This document shows, in pieces, positions 45,001 through 55,816 of a stretch of 64,000 nt of DNA. Each line of letters starts with the position of its first letter. The first letter of the stretch is position 1. Source of the stretch: Craterostigma plantagineum. Taxonomy: Eukaryota > Streptophyta > Magnoliopsida > Lamiales > Linderniaceae. The position numbers and the translations under genes are program-made. Below the pieces are notes generated by a model. The model saw nothing but the letters and a program-made list of their open reading frames with translations, did not search any database and was not told the DNA's origin. The stretch lies in NCBI GenBank assembly GCA_027422505.1, contig JAPQWV010001421.1, positions 1 to 64,000 of the forward strand, written 5' to 3'.

Positions 45001-45159
45001 TTCTCTATTTCTTCCCTTTCTCCCCCATTTCTTCCTCTCTTCCTCCCCTTTCGTTTCCCCACTTCCCTTCCACCGCCGCCGACCGCCGCCGCGTCCCCAA
45101 ACTCCGGCGACATCAACAAGTAAACCCTCAACCCCATTTAATTCGATTAAGAGCACAAG

Positions 45160-45749
45160 GTATGATTTTCGCCCTTTTTATTCCAAACTTTGGTAACTAT
45201 GCTCGTAATTGCTAATTCATGGATGCTATTTACTATAATTCGTTCACTATGTGCCATAGTTGCTACAGATTCGCTTAATTACGTGAATTTGAGGTTAAAA
45301 TTCGAAATTTCTACGAAGAACCCTAATTTCGAATTTGGGGCTTTTCAAAATTGAACTCAATTTCATGTTTTTCGTGCTATGTTAGGATGATATCCATGAC
45401 AATGACACCTTGGGTATGCTTAATTACGTTGATTGAATTTCGAAATCCTACGACAAACCCTAGTTTTCGTTACTTAGGGGATTTCCGTAATTGGGTCTAA
45501 TTGGTCGTTGTTCTTGCTAACTTAAGATGACTACTTACTAATGAAACGTTGGGTATGCCTAGTTCGTCGTTTCAGTGCATTAATCTTCGACTTGATATGC
45601 TTCCCAAACTTGCCTGCCACATGCTCGATAAAATGCCAATTTGAGCCTTTCATGTGTTTGCATACGCGAATTACTACGTCGTCGCTATTTTGGTCGAGTC
45701 GAGCTGTTATCATACAATTATTTTTTTTAGCTCACATCGTTTATTTCAG
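45160..45749 (+). other. Probable 5'-leader intron of Athila-C third ORF
   Basis: Donor-like ACAAG/GTATGA at about 45160 and acceptor-like TTTATTTCAG/GTACT near 45749, six bases before the ATG at 45755. The interval is T-rich and lacks long frames, in contrast with the C-rich leader before it and the GC-rich ORF after it. Splicing is inferred from sequence only. Confidence 0.5.
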
Positions 45750-45754
45750 GTACT

Positions 45755-47044
45755 ATGGGTAAAAGCCGTGCCTCGACCTCACGTGACCCCGCCTCGGCCT
45801 CGTCATCTCGCTCGAGTCGCCGCGGGCCCCCGACGACAATGCTGGAAGCCATGGGCCAGTTCACTGACGAGGCCCAGGCGGCACGCTACAACAAGCTGAA
45901 GAGCATGGAGTTCATCGCCATGGACCAGATCGATCACGAGACACTGGCGAAGTACCACATCGACCAGCAGGTCGCCCATTACCTATCAACCAGTGGTTGG
46001 AACACTTTCCTGGCGATCGACGAACCGGCGTACAAGGAACTCACCCTGGAGTTCCTCGCCACGTTCTCCTACGACGAATCCGGCAACCAGGTAATCCGGT
46101 TCCGGGCGTTCAACGAGGAGCAGGTCATAAGAGCCGAACGTCTGTGCAATGCACTTGGAGTCCCCGAGCCCCCACACCAGCACTTCGCGACATTCTTCCA
46201 GACACCAGAAGGACAACGGGGGTGCTGGGAGGAAATCGCTCGACCTGGCGAGCCGGAATACAGCGCGAAGACGTCGAAGGCATCCGTGATGAAGAGCCCC
46301 GGCCTGCGATATATCCATCGCCTCCTGACGACCTCGCTTACCCCAAGGGGTGACTCACACGGAGCAGTCACCCTCCGCGATCTGTACATCCTGACCCATC
46401 TGCACCGCGGCGAACGGATTAATTTAGGAATGGCGGTGGCCCACGCTTTCAGTGCTCAGGCGGAAGCACGACGCCACGGCAAGATCGCCGTCGGCCCACT
46501 CATCACCAAGGTAATCAAGGGCTTACGCTACTGGCCAGCGAATGCGCCCGAAATGGAGATAGTCGGAGGGCGTCACCCACTGAACGAGGAGGCGCTGGTG
46601 AGGATGAAGATGCTGGTGAAGGCGCCTACCTGGACTCGCACCAACAAGGTGTACACCTGGCACGAGATGTATCGCGGCCAGACCGACCAAGGAGCCGTCC
46701 CTGATGACCAGCTCTACCTCGAGGGCCCCCACCCAATGGAGACAGACACGACAGCTACAGGGCCCTCTTACTCCTCCGGGTACCACCACGGCGAGTCATC
46801 CGGCGTCGCTCCCTACGCGTCGGCAGCGGATCTCGAAGCGCTGCGACAGGACGTGCAAGAGACTCGGCGCCGACAGGAGGAGTACGAGCGAAGGAACGAG
46901 GAAGCCCACCGCCAGTACAGGGAGGAGCTGGACCGCTACAACGAGGCACTGCGAGCCATGGACCAGGCGCTCGAGCTGTCCAGGCGCTCGATAGACCTCC
47001 TTCGCCCGAGGCAACGCTCACCGCCGCCGCCACCGCCGCCTTAG
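45755..47044 (+). CDS. Athila-C third ORF, ATHILA ORF-1-like protein of unknown function
   Basis: 429-codon intact frame, ATG 45755 (MGKSRASTSRDPASASSSRS) to TAG 47042-47044. A Ser/Arg-rich N-terminus is followed by a globular region with YHIDQQVAHYLSTSGWNTF, ELTLEFLATFSYDE, AERLCNALGVPEPP, SPGLRYIHRLLTTSLTPRGD and TLRDLYILTHLHRGERIN, the type of protein annotated in plants as ATHILA ORF-1 or plant transposon protein. A Gln/Glu/Arg-rich coiled-coil-like segment (about 345-410) and a proline run close it. I see no signal peptide or membrane segment, so nothing supports a classical envelope protein. Codon use is GC-rich compared with flanking DNA. It sits where Athila elements carry their extra ORF. 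Confidence 0.75.
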   Translation: MGKSRASTSRDPASASSSRSSRRGPPTTMLEAMGQFTDEAQAARYNKLKSMEFIAMDQIDHETLAKYHIDQQVAHYLSTSGWNTFLAIDEPAYKELTLEFLATFSYDESGNQVIRFRAFNEEQVIRAERLCNALGVPEPPHQHFATFFQTPEGQRGCWEEIARPGEPEYSAKTSKASVMKSPGLRYIHRLLTTSLTPRGDSHGAVTLRDLYILTHLHRGERINLGMAVAHAFSAQAEARRHGKIAVGPLITKVIKGLRYWPANAPEMEIVGGRHPLNEEALVRMKMLVKAPTWTRTNKVYTWHEMYRGQTDQGAVPDDQLYLEGPHPMETDTTATGPSYSSGYHHGESSGVAPYASAADLEALRQDVQETRRRQEEYERRNEEAHRQYREELDRYNEALRAMDQALELSRRSIDLLRPRQRSPPPPPPP

Positions 47045-47337
47045 GGATTTCTTCTTTTACTCCTTATTGACATTTCGTGTTTGAGTAGTCGCGTGTGTTA
47101 TGAATTTATTTCCACCTCTACGCTTATAACTATGTTTATAGTTAATCTATGACTACTCTATTTTATGCCTATTTATCTCTCTAGCTAGCGCATGGAAACG
47201 CATAACGGCTTACAACGCCTAACGGATAACAACACGACCGCCCCGCGCTAAACCGACTACCTCACGAGCACGTCCCTTATTCGTCAGGGGAGTCACGCTT
47301 CTTTTCACCTCTTTTCCCCTTCCTTTTATTTTTACGT

Positions 47338-47378
47338 TGAGGACAACGTCTGACTTAAGTGTGGGGAGGGGAATTTAA
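47338..47378 (+). other. Upstream polypurine-like tract, Athila-C
   Basis: TTGAGGACAACGTC...CTTAAGTGTGGGGAGGGG closely resembles the true polypurine region before the 3' LTR (48690-48726), but lies about 1.35 kb upstream of the LTR and just after the third ORF. Confidence 0.6.
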
Positions 47379-48689
47379 ATTTTTATGACGTGTCTGTGAG
47401 TCGTTGAGTCCGTTGGAAAGGCATGAATTACTGAATCAGGCATGATTGTTTGCGCTTATTTCGAGTTGGTCTGCATTCTATGAAATTGTGTGAGCAATTA
47501 GGACATGCATGACTGATTGAATCTTATCTGCCTGAATAGATATGGCACTGTTTTCAGAGATCCGTACACATGACCCTATTTCGTGAGAGAGTTTGAGCCT
47601 GACGAGCTTACGCTCATTTTTTCTTAGTTGTGTGACGTGCCTAGTCTATATCTCTCTAGAACTTGCCTGTCTGATGCGTGTTGAAACTGTTTTGGTGTGC
47701 GAGCGTGAAAACGACGAGGGCATTAGGATTCAAGTCCAGGGCCAAAATTTTCTTAACCATGACGAACCCCATTAGTTAGCCCCGTTGAGCTTGAGCCTAT
47801 TCGTTGCTTACCTCATATGTTATAGAAGCCACTGACCCGAAGAAGCCCCGTAAATTTTATGAGCCTGAGTTGATTAGAATAGAGCAGAAGTCGAACGTGA
47901 GAGTTACTGTTTCAATGTATGATTTGATGTTCTTCTCTGCTATTCATGAAATGACTCGTCCCTTACTTGACCGTTTTCTGAAATGACCCGATCTCTTGCA
48001 TAAGCCTGCCTATAACCCTTTGGCAAGATATAGGTTTCGGTAATAAGTATCCCTAGGTACACGGCATTCGCTGTGACGATGTATTCTTTGCGACAAAAGC
48101 CGAACCTTGATGTTTTAGGGAATAAGGGCAGTGCATAAAAGTAGAACGTGACTAAGGTGAAAGGGCAGAAAATGAAAGGGGACTGAGTTGAGAGGGTCGA
48201 GCAGAAAAGTCTAGGATTTCGGAGCGAGAACATCGAGTCTTATGTTGGGCTGTGACTGTCTGTTTGATCATGCTGTGTTCCTTGAAAATTTTCGATCGCG
48301 TGTCCTAGCTCTAAGATTACGCGTTCATTACTTATACTTGCCATTTCATGATTATTCGACCATTGCCCCAAAAAGACCCTCAGATTTATACTTGTCCGTT
48401 GAATAGTAGAAATGCGATTAACTTGCAAGTTTATGGTAGGGGTTGGTCTAGTGCACGAATTGAGCGACTCACCATATACTAGCCTATACACTTGAGTGAA
48501 TTGAGTGAATCCTTGTGAGGTATGAGTCTCGATTAGCAGTGCGAAGGAAATTCAGGTCGACGGGTGCAAGTCATTTGTGTAATGTCCGTGATTGTTTGCT
48601 TGATTCCTTTTGTGCTTTCTAGCTTCGATGATAAATTGCGAACAATCGTGCCGTTATCCTAGTTTGATGCCATACCTGATTTTTAATTT
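47379..48689. other. Athila-C 3' non-coding spacer
   Basis: About 1.3 kb between the two polypurine-like tracts. Short frames only (for example 47593-47775), none with recognisable domains. The last 120 bp are shared with Athila-D. Confidence 0.6.
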
Positions 48690-48726
48690 ACTTGAGGACA
48701 AGCAAATGCTTAAGTGTGGGGAGATT
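48690..48726 (+). other. Polypurine tract, Athila-C
   Basis: TTGAGGACAAGCAAATGCTT then AAGTGTGGGGAGATT lies directly before the 3' LTR start at 48727. It would prime plus-strand synthesis. Confidence 0.85.
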
Positions 48727-50128
48727 TGATAAACGCATTTCAATGCGTTTATCGTAATATTTATTCAGGGTATAATAGAGCGTTAGCAATTAAATTACGC
48801 ATTTATTCGATATATTTACACTTGTTTGATTGTTGAAGGAGCTTAGGACGAGTTTCGGACGAAAACGAGCGAAAACGAGGCAAAACGGAGCGAAATGGGC
48901 AACACTGCCCTCGGTCACGGCCAGACGCAATACGCGTCACGGCCGTGACGAGGGACAGTACGCGACAGATAAGAACGCTGGTGATGGTCACGGCCGTGAC
49001 GCTTAACGCGTCTGGCCGTGACGCGAGGCAGAGAGGTGCGCTGATCATGGTCACGGCCGTGACCTCCAATGCACTTGGCCGTGACCTGGGGCAGAAAGTG
49101 ACGAGACGCGGACGATGATGGTCACGGCCGTGACGGCCCATGTCCCAGGCCGTGACCGACTCGGGAATCAGTATAAAAAGCCCAAATTCGACCCAGAATC
49201 GACACAACTCACCAGAGATCAATTCCCAATCATCCAGAGACGAAATTAGGGCGAAAAGAACAGGAAATCCCGTCCCAGAGTGCAAGAGACGGATCAACGA
49301 AGAATCCACGGCGAATTAACGAAGAACGAAGATCTTTCCCCAAGATCACCCCAGATTTATCAGTAGGAAAGATCATGAGTTCTTCGGCTTTATCTTTCAA
49401 TTCTTTCGTAGTTTTTCCCTTTATTATGAGTAGCTAAATCCCGTTGTGTTTGGGATTAGATGAACGCTAGAATAATTCGCAGTTAAGACATATATTATCG
49501 TGACTTTGTGCTATTGACTATTTATCGTTCTATGAATATGTTTCGTTGCTTTAATATGTCTATGTGTTAAAGTGATTGCTTGGAAAAACGTTTAGGGCGA
49601 CAGCTAAATAACGTTTAGGCCGTTCATAGAAGATAGGATTCGAGTATAGGGCGAAAGCAAATACTCGAGCCTCGCGTTAGTAATTCGTGAATTTTAGATT
49701 CCCGCGAGCGTTTAGGGCGACAGCAAACTCGCAAGCGGGCAGGAAATTACTGCGATTTAGTCTTAAGCACTTAGGAGCGATTTTATTGTCTTAGCTGTAA
49801 ATACCTAGCGGGATTCGAATCCCGAGCACGTCTTTATCATCTGGAAACTCTCGTATCAGTTAGTCGCGTCCTTTGAATTTCTGATTGAATTAGGAGTGGT
49901 CTGTTAGGTTGAGTCGTCAAACAATTTGCGTATTTTCTTTAGGCTAAATATCGAGTCGATTAGGTCATTACTAGTACTTGATTTATTCCTTGTGTTCGAT
50001 ACTCGTTTACTCACTTTACTGCACTACAAACGATGGGTTCACTGCCTATCGCACGTTGGTGATAGTAATTAGGTTTACGTTTTATTTTATCACTTGTCGC
50101 ACTTTCATCACTCACTACGTGTCGATCA
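48727..50128 (+). repeat. Athila-C 3' LTR
   Basis: Same length as the 5' LTR. Differences noticed: T/C in the first hairpin unit, G/T in 'agagaag', C/T in 'agcgcaag' and C/T in 'agattcatc'. It contains hairpin units 48914-49156 and TATA 49172-49180. Its last 151 bp are open in the same frame as the downstream LINE-4 RT. Confidence 0.95.
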
Positions 50129-52854
50129 GCAACATATCGGCCACAGTGGTAGATGCGAAGGGTTTTCTCGACGTGGCACAGGAATTTACCACCATATACC
50201 CACGAGACATACGATTCCAGCTGCTGGAAATGGAATGCCGATGGCTGTACGCAAAAGCAGTGGAAATGGAGCACTTATCGTACCGTCAGCGGGCAAAATT
50301 GACGTGGTTAAAAGAAGGGGACCAATGCACTGCCTTTTTCTTCAAGAAGATAGCGATACGGAAAGCTGCCAATCGGATCTTCTACTTAGAGGATGACCAA
50401 GGGGCGAGCCTGGAGGGCGAAGAGCGTGTATCATCAGAGCTCCTGCGCTTTTACACGGACCTATTGGGACAAACATGCCGCCCTCAGCCCAGCGAATTGG
50501 ACAAGGTGGGCGAGTTCCTATCGTCGGGTCTAACGGCAGATGAGGCACAGACCATGGTCGCACCTGTCACCCAGGCTGAAATCAGGGAGGCACTGTTCTC
50601 TATCAAGGATGACAAAGCCCCAGGACCCGACGGGTACACTTCGGCCTTCTTTAAGGCAGCATGGCATATTATCGGGCTAGACGTTACAGCTGCGATACAG
50701 GACTTCTTTCGTACGGGTTATCTACTGAAGGAGCTCAATAGTACCATCATTACCCTCATTCCGAAGGGACCGGATGCTCGACGGGCTGCGGCTTTTCGAC
50801 CAATTGCTTGCTGTAATGTCCTATACAAGGTCATCTCGAAGGTGCTCACAAATCGACTTAAGAGACGGCTAGCCCAACTGGTGCATTCCACTCAAAATGC
50901 ATTCATTCCGGGTAGAAGCATAGCTGACAACATACTATTGGCGCAAGAACTATGTCATGGATACAATGTGGCACATCTTCCGGGCCGGGCAACATTCAAG
51001 GTGGATCTCGCCAAAGCGTATGATCATGTGGAATGGGAATTCATACTTGCTGTCTTGCGGGGCATGAATTTTCACCCGAAGTTTATCGGCTGGATCCGAA
51101 CTTGTCTCACATCAACGCGATTCTCCATCAACATTAACGGATGTCCAGAGGGGTTTTTCAAGGGGCGGCGAGGACTGAGGCAAGGAGACCCAATATCGCC
51201 CTACCTATTCACCCTTGCAATGGAGGTCTTACATGGAATTTTAAAGAAGCAGACAGGCGAGGGGAGTGGCTTCCGCTTCCACTGGCGCTGCGAACCTCTG
51301 GCCCTAGCTATGCTATCTTTTGCGGATGACCTCTTGCTATTCTCACATGCGGACCCCCAGTCGGTACGCATACTCAAGGAGGGACTGGAAACCTTTGCGC
51401 AGCTGTCGGGCTTACGAGCGAATCTACAGAAAAGTGAGCTCTTCATCTCGAAGCGAGCTGCGCACCGTACATCAGAACTTCAGGCGATTATGGGATTTCC
51501 CATTGGGTGCTTGCCGGTACGCTATTTAGGGGTCCCTTTAATTACCTCGCGGCTTACTCTCCAGGACTGTCAACCGTTGATTCAGAGCGTGGACCGTCGG
51601 CTAGGTGCATGGCTGAACAGGTCGTTATCATATGCGGGACGGCTGCAACTGACAAAGTCGGTCCTACTCGCGATTCTGGTTTACTGGGCAGGGGTGTTCC
51701 TCCTGCCCAAAGGGATAATACGGGCTATTGAGAAGAGAATTCGGAAGTTCCTGTGGGCGGGATCCGCGAAGGTGGCGTGGGCTGATGTATGTCTCCCTCC
51801 CCTGGAAGGTGGACTAGGGCTGCGATCAATTGAAGTGGACAATCGTGCTATGTTGCTTCGACAACTCTGGCGGCTAGCCACGCGAGACAAGGACTCCATT
51901 TGGGTACAATGGCTTCTGAGTACACGATTGCGGACCAAGTCTTTATGGAGTGTACATCAGTCTTCTCAAGCTGCCTGGATATGGAACAAGCTGCTCAAGC
52001 TCCGGCCCACTCTCCGTAGACTACTGCAATTTCGTGTGGGCAATGGCGAGTCGATTCTGCTATGGCTCGACCCTTGGCTGCTCCCTGAACCACTAATCGA
52101 GAGGTTCCCCCGGGGGCCGATGGTGATGGGGCTGCCTCGTGACTCCCGGCTTAGTGCTGTTATCAACAGTGAAGGCTGGAATTGGCCAGCCCCAACAACA
52201 GTGGAGTGCATTGAGATTTTACCACGGCTGCCCCCTGTCCAACCACTTTCCGACGACACCATCAGATGGGTGGGGTCGGCAGATGGCACATTCACCACGC
52301 TCTCTGCCCGACATGCGTTGCGACAATCACGGCCGTGCGTGCGATGGGCTGCCCTACTTGGGGGATGCCTACGCGTTCCACGGCACGATTTTATTTTATG
52401 GCTGGCGATCCGTGATAAGTGGGCGACAAGAGACAAGCCGTGGATAGCAGCGTTGGCGGGCTCGACGGCGTGCGAGCTGTGCGAGGGATCTGAGCGGGAG
52501 ACCACGCAACACCTTCTGTTTGAGTGTCCTTTTTCTCGGGGCTGTTTAGGTCTGCTCAAGAGCAGAGTGCGATTCAGCTGGCCGTATAGGGACTGGCAGA
52601 TTGGGCTGGAATGGGCTGCCCGACGGTGGCGGGGTCGTCACCTCCATTTGGCGGCTTATCGACATCTCTTGGCGTCCTTGGTATATCATCTATGGCTGGA
52701 GCGCAATCGAAGATGGAAGGAAGGCTGTTCACGAACGGTAGCTCGACTGATCGAAGATGTTCTTCACCTCCTTAGCATGCGTCTATGTACTTTAGAGCCT
52801 ACTCATCAGTTGCAACTTGTAGCATTACGTAGGATTTGGCGAATAGCTTGGTAG
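50129..52854 (+). CDS. LINE-4 ORF2, reverse transcriptase part (after Athila-C)
   Basis: Continues ORF2 from the second GCAAC copy (50129-50133). Visible are the non-LTR RT blocks: DDKAPGPDGYTSAFFKAAW, LIPKGPDARRAAAFRPIACC, NAFIPGRSIADNILLAQE, FKVDLAKAYDHVEWEF, LRQGDPISPYLFTLAMEVL, the catalytic FADDLLLFSH and RYLGVPL, then the zinc-binding tail ([51 protein letters not shown]), ending at TAG 52852-52854. No stop interrupts this part. It is open upstream into the Athila LTR, so a 958-codon frame begins at 49978, but the LTR-encoded residues are accidental. It would reverse-transcribe the LINE RNA. Confidence 0.93.
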
Positions 52855-52921
52855 TTTGTCTCTCAGCGTGTACTCTCAGCTATGTACTCTCACATTTGTT
52901 CTTAATATTACTGACCGATTC

Positions 52922-52940
52922 AAAAAAAAAAAAAAAAAAA
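52922..52940 (+). other. LINE-4 poly-A tail
   Basis: Nineteen As after GATTC, followed by GA and the GGCCCTCTGC duplication (52943-52952). It marks the 3' end of LINE-4 and the return to Gypsy-B gag. Confidence 0.93.
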
Positions 52941-52942
52941 GA

Positions 52943-53670
52943 GGCCCTCTGCGCCGTGTTTCTGTTAAGAGGGAACGCAGGACATTGGTGGGCACCATTA
53001 CGGTGATTGAGAGTCCTGCCACGATGAGCTGGGACAGGTTCAAGGAACTATTCCGGGGAAAGTACTTAACGGCCCCGGTGAGAGCCCAGCGTCTCAACGA
53101 ATTTATAAACCTCAGGCAGGGATCGATGACCGTGGCGGAGTACATACGAAAGTTTGAGCAGCTGTCCAGGTTCGCGATACACATGGTCAGCACGGATGCC
53201 TGAAAATTGAACGGTTCCTAGAAGGATTGAAACCCGAGCTCTATAGAGATGTGAGCATGGCGGGAATCCAGGGAGCTACTTACGCTCAGGTAGCAGAGAG
53301 GGCAATGGTGGCAGAACAAGCTGAAGCTTGGATCGTGAGGGCACAAGAGGCCAAGCGCAAATTTGTGCAAATGCAAGGAACACAATGGAGCGGAGTAAAT
53401 CATAAGCGGCAGTTTGTGCCTAAAGGTGGTAAAAATAAATTCCAGAACAGGCCTCCTCAACAACCTCAGGGGACAGTGAACAGACCCCCAAACTCAAATC
53501 AGAATCAAGGGGCAGTGCCGATTCCCAACTGTCAGAGGTACGGAAAGAGGCACTTCGGGAATTGCAACACGCCGGCCAATGCGTGTTTCAGATGCGGGAA
53601 GCCGGGACACTTCGTGAGATAGTGCCCGGAAGCTGCTTCGGGAAGTCAGGCCGGGAGCCAAGCAGGACCT
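52943..53670 (+). pseudogene. Gypsy-B gag, C-terminal part, frameshifted
   Basis: Resumes with ALCAVFLLRGNAGHWW after LINE-4, then in another frame SPATMSWDRFKELFRGKYLT and [20 protein letters not shown], a further shift at about 53200 ([16 protein letters not shown]) and the knuckle CFRCGKPGHFVR followed by TAG near 53622 where Glu is expected. All match Gypsy-A gag. At least two frameshifts and one stop. Confidence 0.88.
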
Positions 53671-53673
53671 CAA

Positions 53674-54900
53674 ATGGTGCCAGCTCGGGTATATACCATC
53701 ACTTCAGAGGAAGCGAAGAACAACCCGGCGGTGGTGACAGGTACCCTCCTAATCCACCAAACTCCCACGTGCATCTTAGTAGACTCCGGGGCGACCCATT
53801 CATTTGCATCTGTGAAGTATGTGACCAAACTTGGAATAACGCCTGATAGTGTGAGTTGTGAGTATAGTGTAGCAATTCCAAGTGGGACCCCAATTAGGAC
53901 TAGTCAAGTAGTGAAAAACTGCCCAGTCTTAATCGGCGACAAGGAGTTGCTTGTAGATTTAATAGTCATCCCGATGAATGATTACGAGGTGATCCTCGGG
54001 ATGGACTGGCTCTCACAATACGGAGCGGTGATAAACTGTAACCGTAAGGTGGTCACGTTCAGCACGGAAGGGGGAGAACCTCTCACTTTCAAGGGGACGG
54101 GCGAAAGAGGAATTGTTCCTAAGATTTCGGCGTTAAATGCCCAACGATTAATCAAAGCCGGATGCGAGGCATACCTAATGTTTGCGCTGAAGACTGAAGA
54201 AAATTCCTCTACGAAACTTGGAGATGTACCCGTAATTAAAGAGTTCCCAGACGTATTTCCGGAAGACTTGCCGGGACTACCCCCAGACAGAGAAATCGAG
54301 TTTACAATCGACCTGGTGCCGAGAGCTGCACCAGTGTCCAAGACTCCATACCGGTTAGCACCGACCGAATTGAAGGAGCTGAAGGAACAGATAGACGAAC
54401 TCCTACAGAAAGGGTTTATTCAGACCAGTTTGTCTCCCTGGGGTGCGCCAGTTCTATTCGTGCGAAAGAAGGACGGCTCAATGAGGCTGTGCATAGATTA
54501 CAGGGAGCTGAACAAGTTAACGGTCAAGAATAAGTATCCATTGCCCAGGATCGACGATCTCTTTGACCAACTACAAGGCGCCACAGTGTTTTCTAAGATA
54601 GATTTGAGGTCGGGATACCATCAACTGAAAATCTGCAAGGACGATATTCCGAAAACGGCATTCAGTACCAGATACGGGCACTTTGAATTTCTAGTCATGC
54701 CCTTCGGACTGACTAACGCGCCGGCGGTCTTCATGGACTTGATGAACAGGGTGTTCCAGTCCTATCTGGACAAGTTCGTAATCGTGTTCATAGACGATAT
54801 TCTTATCTATTCAAGGACGAAGGATGAACATGAGGAGCACCTGAAGATAGTGCTTGAGACACTGCGGGAGAAGCAGCTGTACCAAATTCAAAAAGTGTGA
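53674..54900 (+). pseudogene. Gypsy-B protease and RT (first part)
   Basis: [20 protein letters not shown] opens the protease linker. The active site is [12 protein letters not shown] motifs are [52 protein letters not shown] and catalytic [15 protein letters not shown]. Base loss at about 54885 (REKQLY then QIQKV in place of AKFKKC) ends the frame, and the following TGG codon of the FWL motif is now TGA (near 54907). Confidence 0.9.
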
Positions 54901-55816
54901 GTTTTGACTGGATCAGATAGCATTCTTGGGACACATTGTCTCTGGAGCGGGAATCTCAGTGGACCCAATCAAAATAGAGGCAATCAATAACTGGCCACAG
55001 CCGACCAATGTAACAGAAGTACGGAGCTTTCTAGGCTTAGCGGGCTACTATAGGAAATTCATAAAGGATTTTTCGAAAATTGCCTCAACATTGACAAAGT
55101 TGAGCCGAAAGAATACTCCTTTTCAATGGAGCGAAGAATGTGAACGGAGCTTCCAAGAACTGAAGAAGCAGCTTACTACCGCCCCAGTGTTGACGATACC
55201 CACAGGAACAGGAGGATTCTCCGTTTACAGCGACGCCTCGAAAAATGGGCTCGGATGCGTACTGATGCAAAACGGAAATGTGGTGGCCTATGCCTCACGG
55301 CAGTTGAAGGAGTACGAAAGGAACTACCCTACACACGACTTGGAACTAGCCGCTGTGGTCTTTGCCCTCAAGATTTGGAGGCATTATCTATATGGTGAAA
55401 GATGTGAAATCTACATCGACCACAAAAGTTTAAAGTACTTCTTCACCCAAAAGGAGCTAAACATGAGACAGGGAAGGTGTCTGGAATTGGTGAAGGACTA
55501 CGATTGTGTAATCAACTACCACCCAGGGAAGGCAAATGTGGTAGCAGATGCCTTAAGTCGAAAGACAGTAAGCACTGAACTCCAACGACTCGAAGTGGAG
55601 ATCGTACCATTAGGCGAGGTCGAGGTGAAGTTAGCAGCTTTGACCCTTCAACCGACATTGTTAGAACAAATCAAGAAGGCTCAGGAAAATGACGAGTTCT
55701 ATGTCAAGATCAAGGGAACCCAGACAGAGCAGCCGGCAGTAGACTATGTATTCCGAGACGACGGGAGCTTGTACTACAAGAGCAGATTATATGTACCGGA
55801 CGATGCAGGACTCTGA
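54901..55816 (+). pseudogene. Gypsy-B RT end and RNase H
   Basis: [20 protein letters not shown] through [20 protein letters not shown] (RT thumb), then RNase H with [35 protein letters not shown] and [11 protein letters not shown]. It ends at TGA 55814-55816 after VPDDAGL. The next domain continues in another frame. Confidence 0.9.

Larger units (their letters stand above)
37131..50128 (+). mobile_element. Athila-C: Athila-like Ty3/gypsy element, nearly intact
   Basis: Two 1402-bp LTRs with about four differences by eye, a 5-bp TSD, tRNA-Asp primer site, gag (38763-40109), pol (40106-44230), a hairpin array (44441-44968), a third ORF (45755-47044) and two polypurine-like tracts. Defects seen are a probable one-base frameshift near the gag end and a stop about 33 codons before the expected pol end. 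It is the youngest complete element in the window by LTR comparison. Confidence 0.95.
34421..52940 (+). mobile_element. LINE-4: near full-length L1-type LINE split by Athila-C
   Basis: 5' UTR 34421-34672, ORF1 34673-36238, ORF2 36235-37130 and 50129-52854, short 3' UTR, and a 19-base poly-A tail at 52922-52940 followed by the GGCCCTCTGC duplication. Athila-C is inserted in ORF2 at GCAAC. The only coding break I see apart from that insertion is a frameshift in the endonuclease near 36790. Confidence 0.9.

Noticed and set aside
45755..47044. Retroviral envelope gene
   Set aside because: Position fits, but there is no signal peptide, transmembrane segment or glycosylation-rich ectodomain.
49978..50128. 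First 50 residues of the 958-codon frame as part of LINE ORF2
   Set aside because: They are encoded by the Athila-C LTR; the LINE part starts at 50129.
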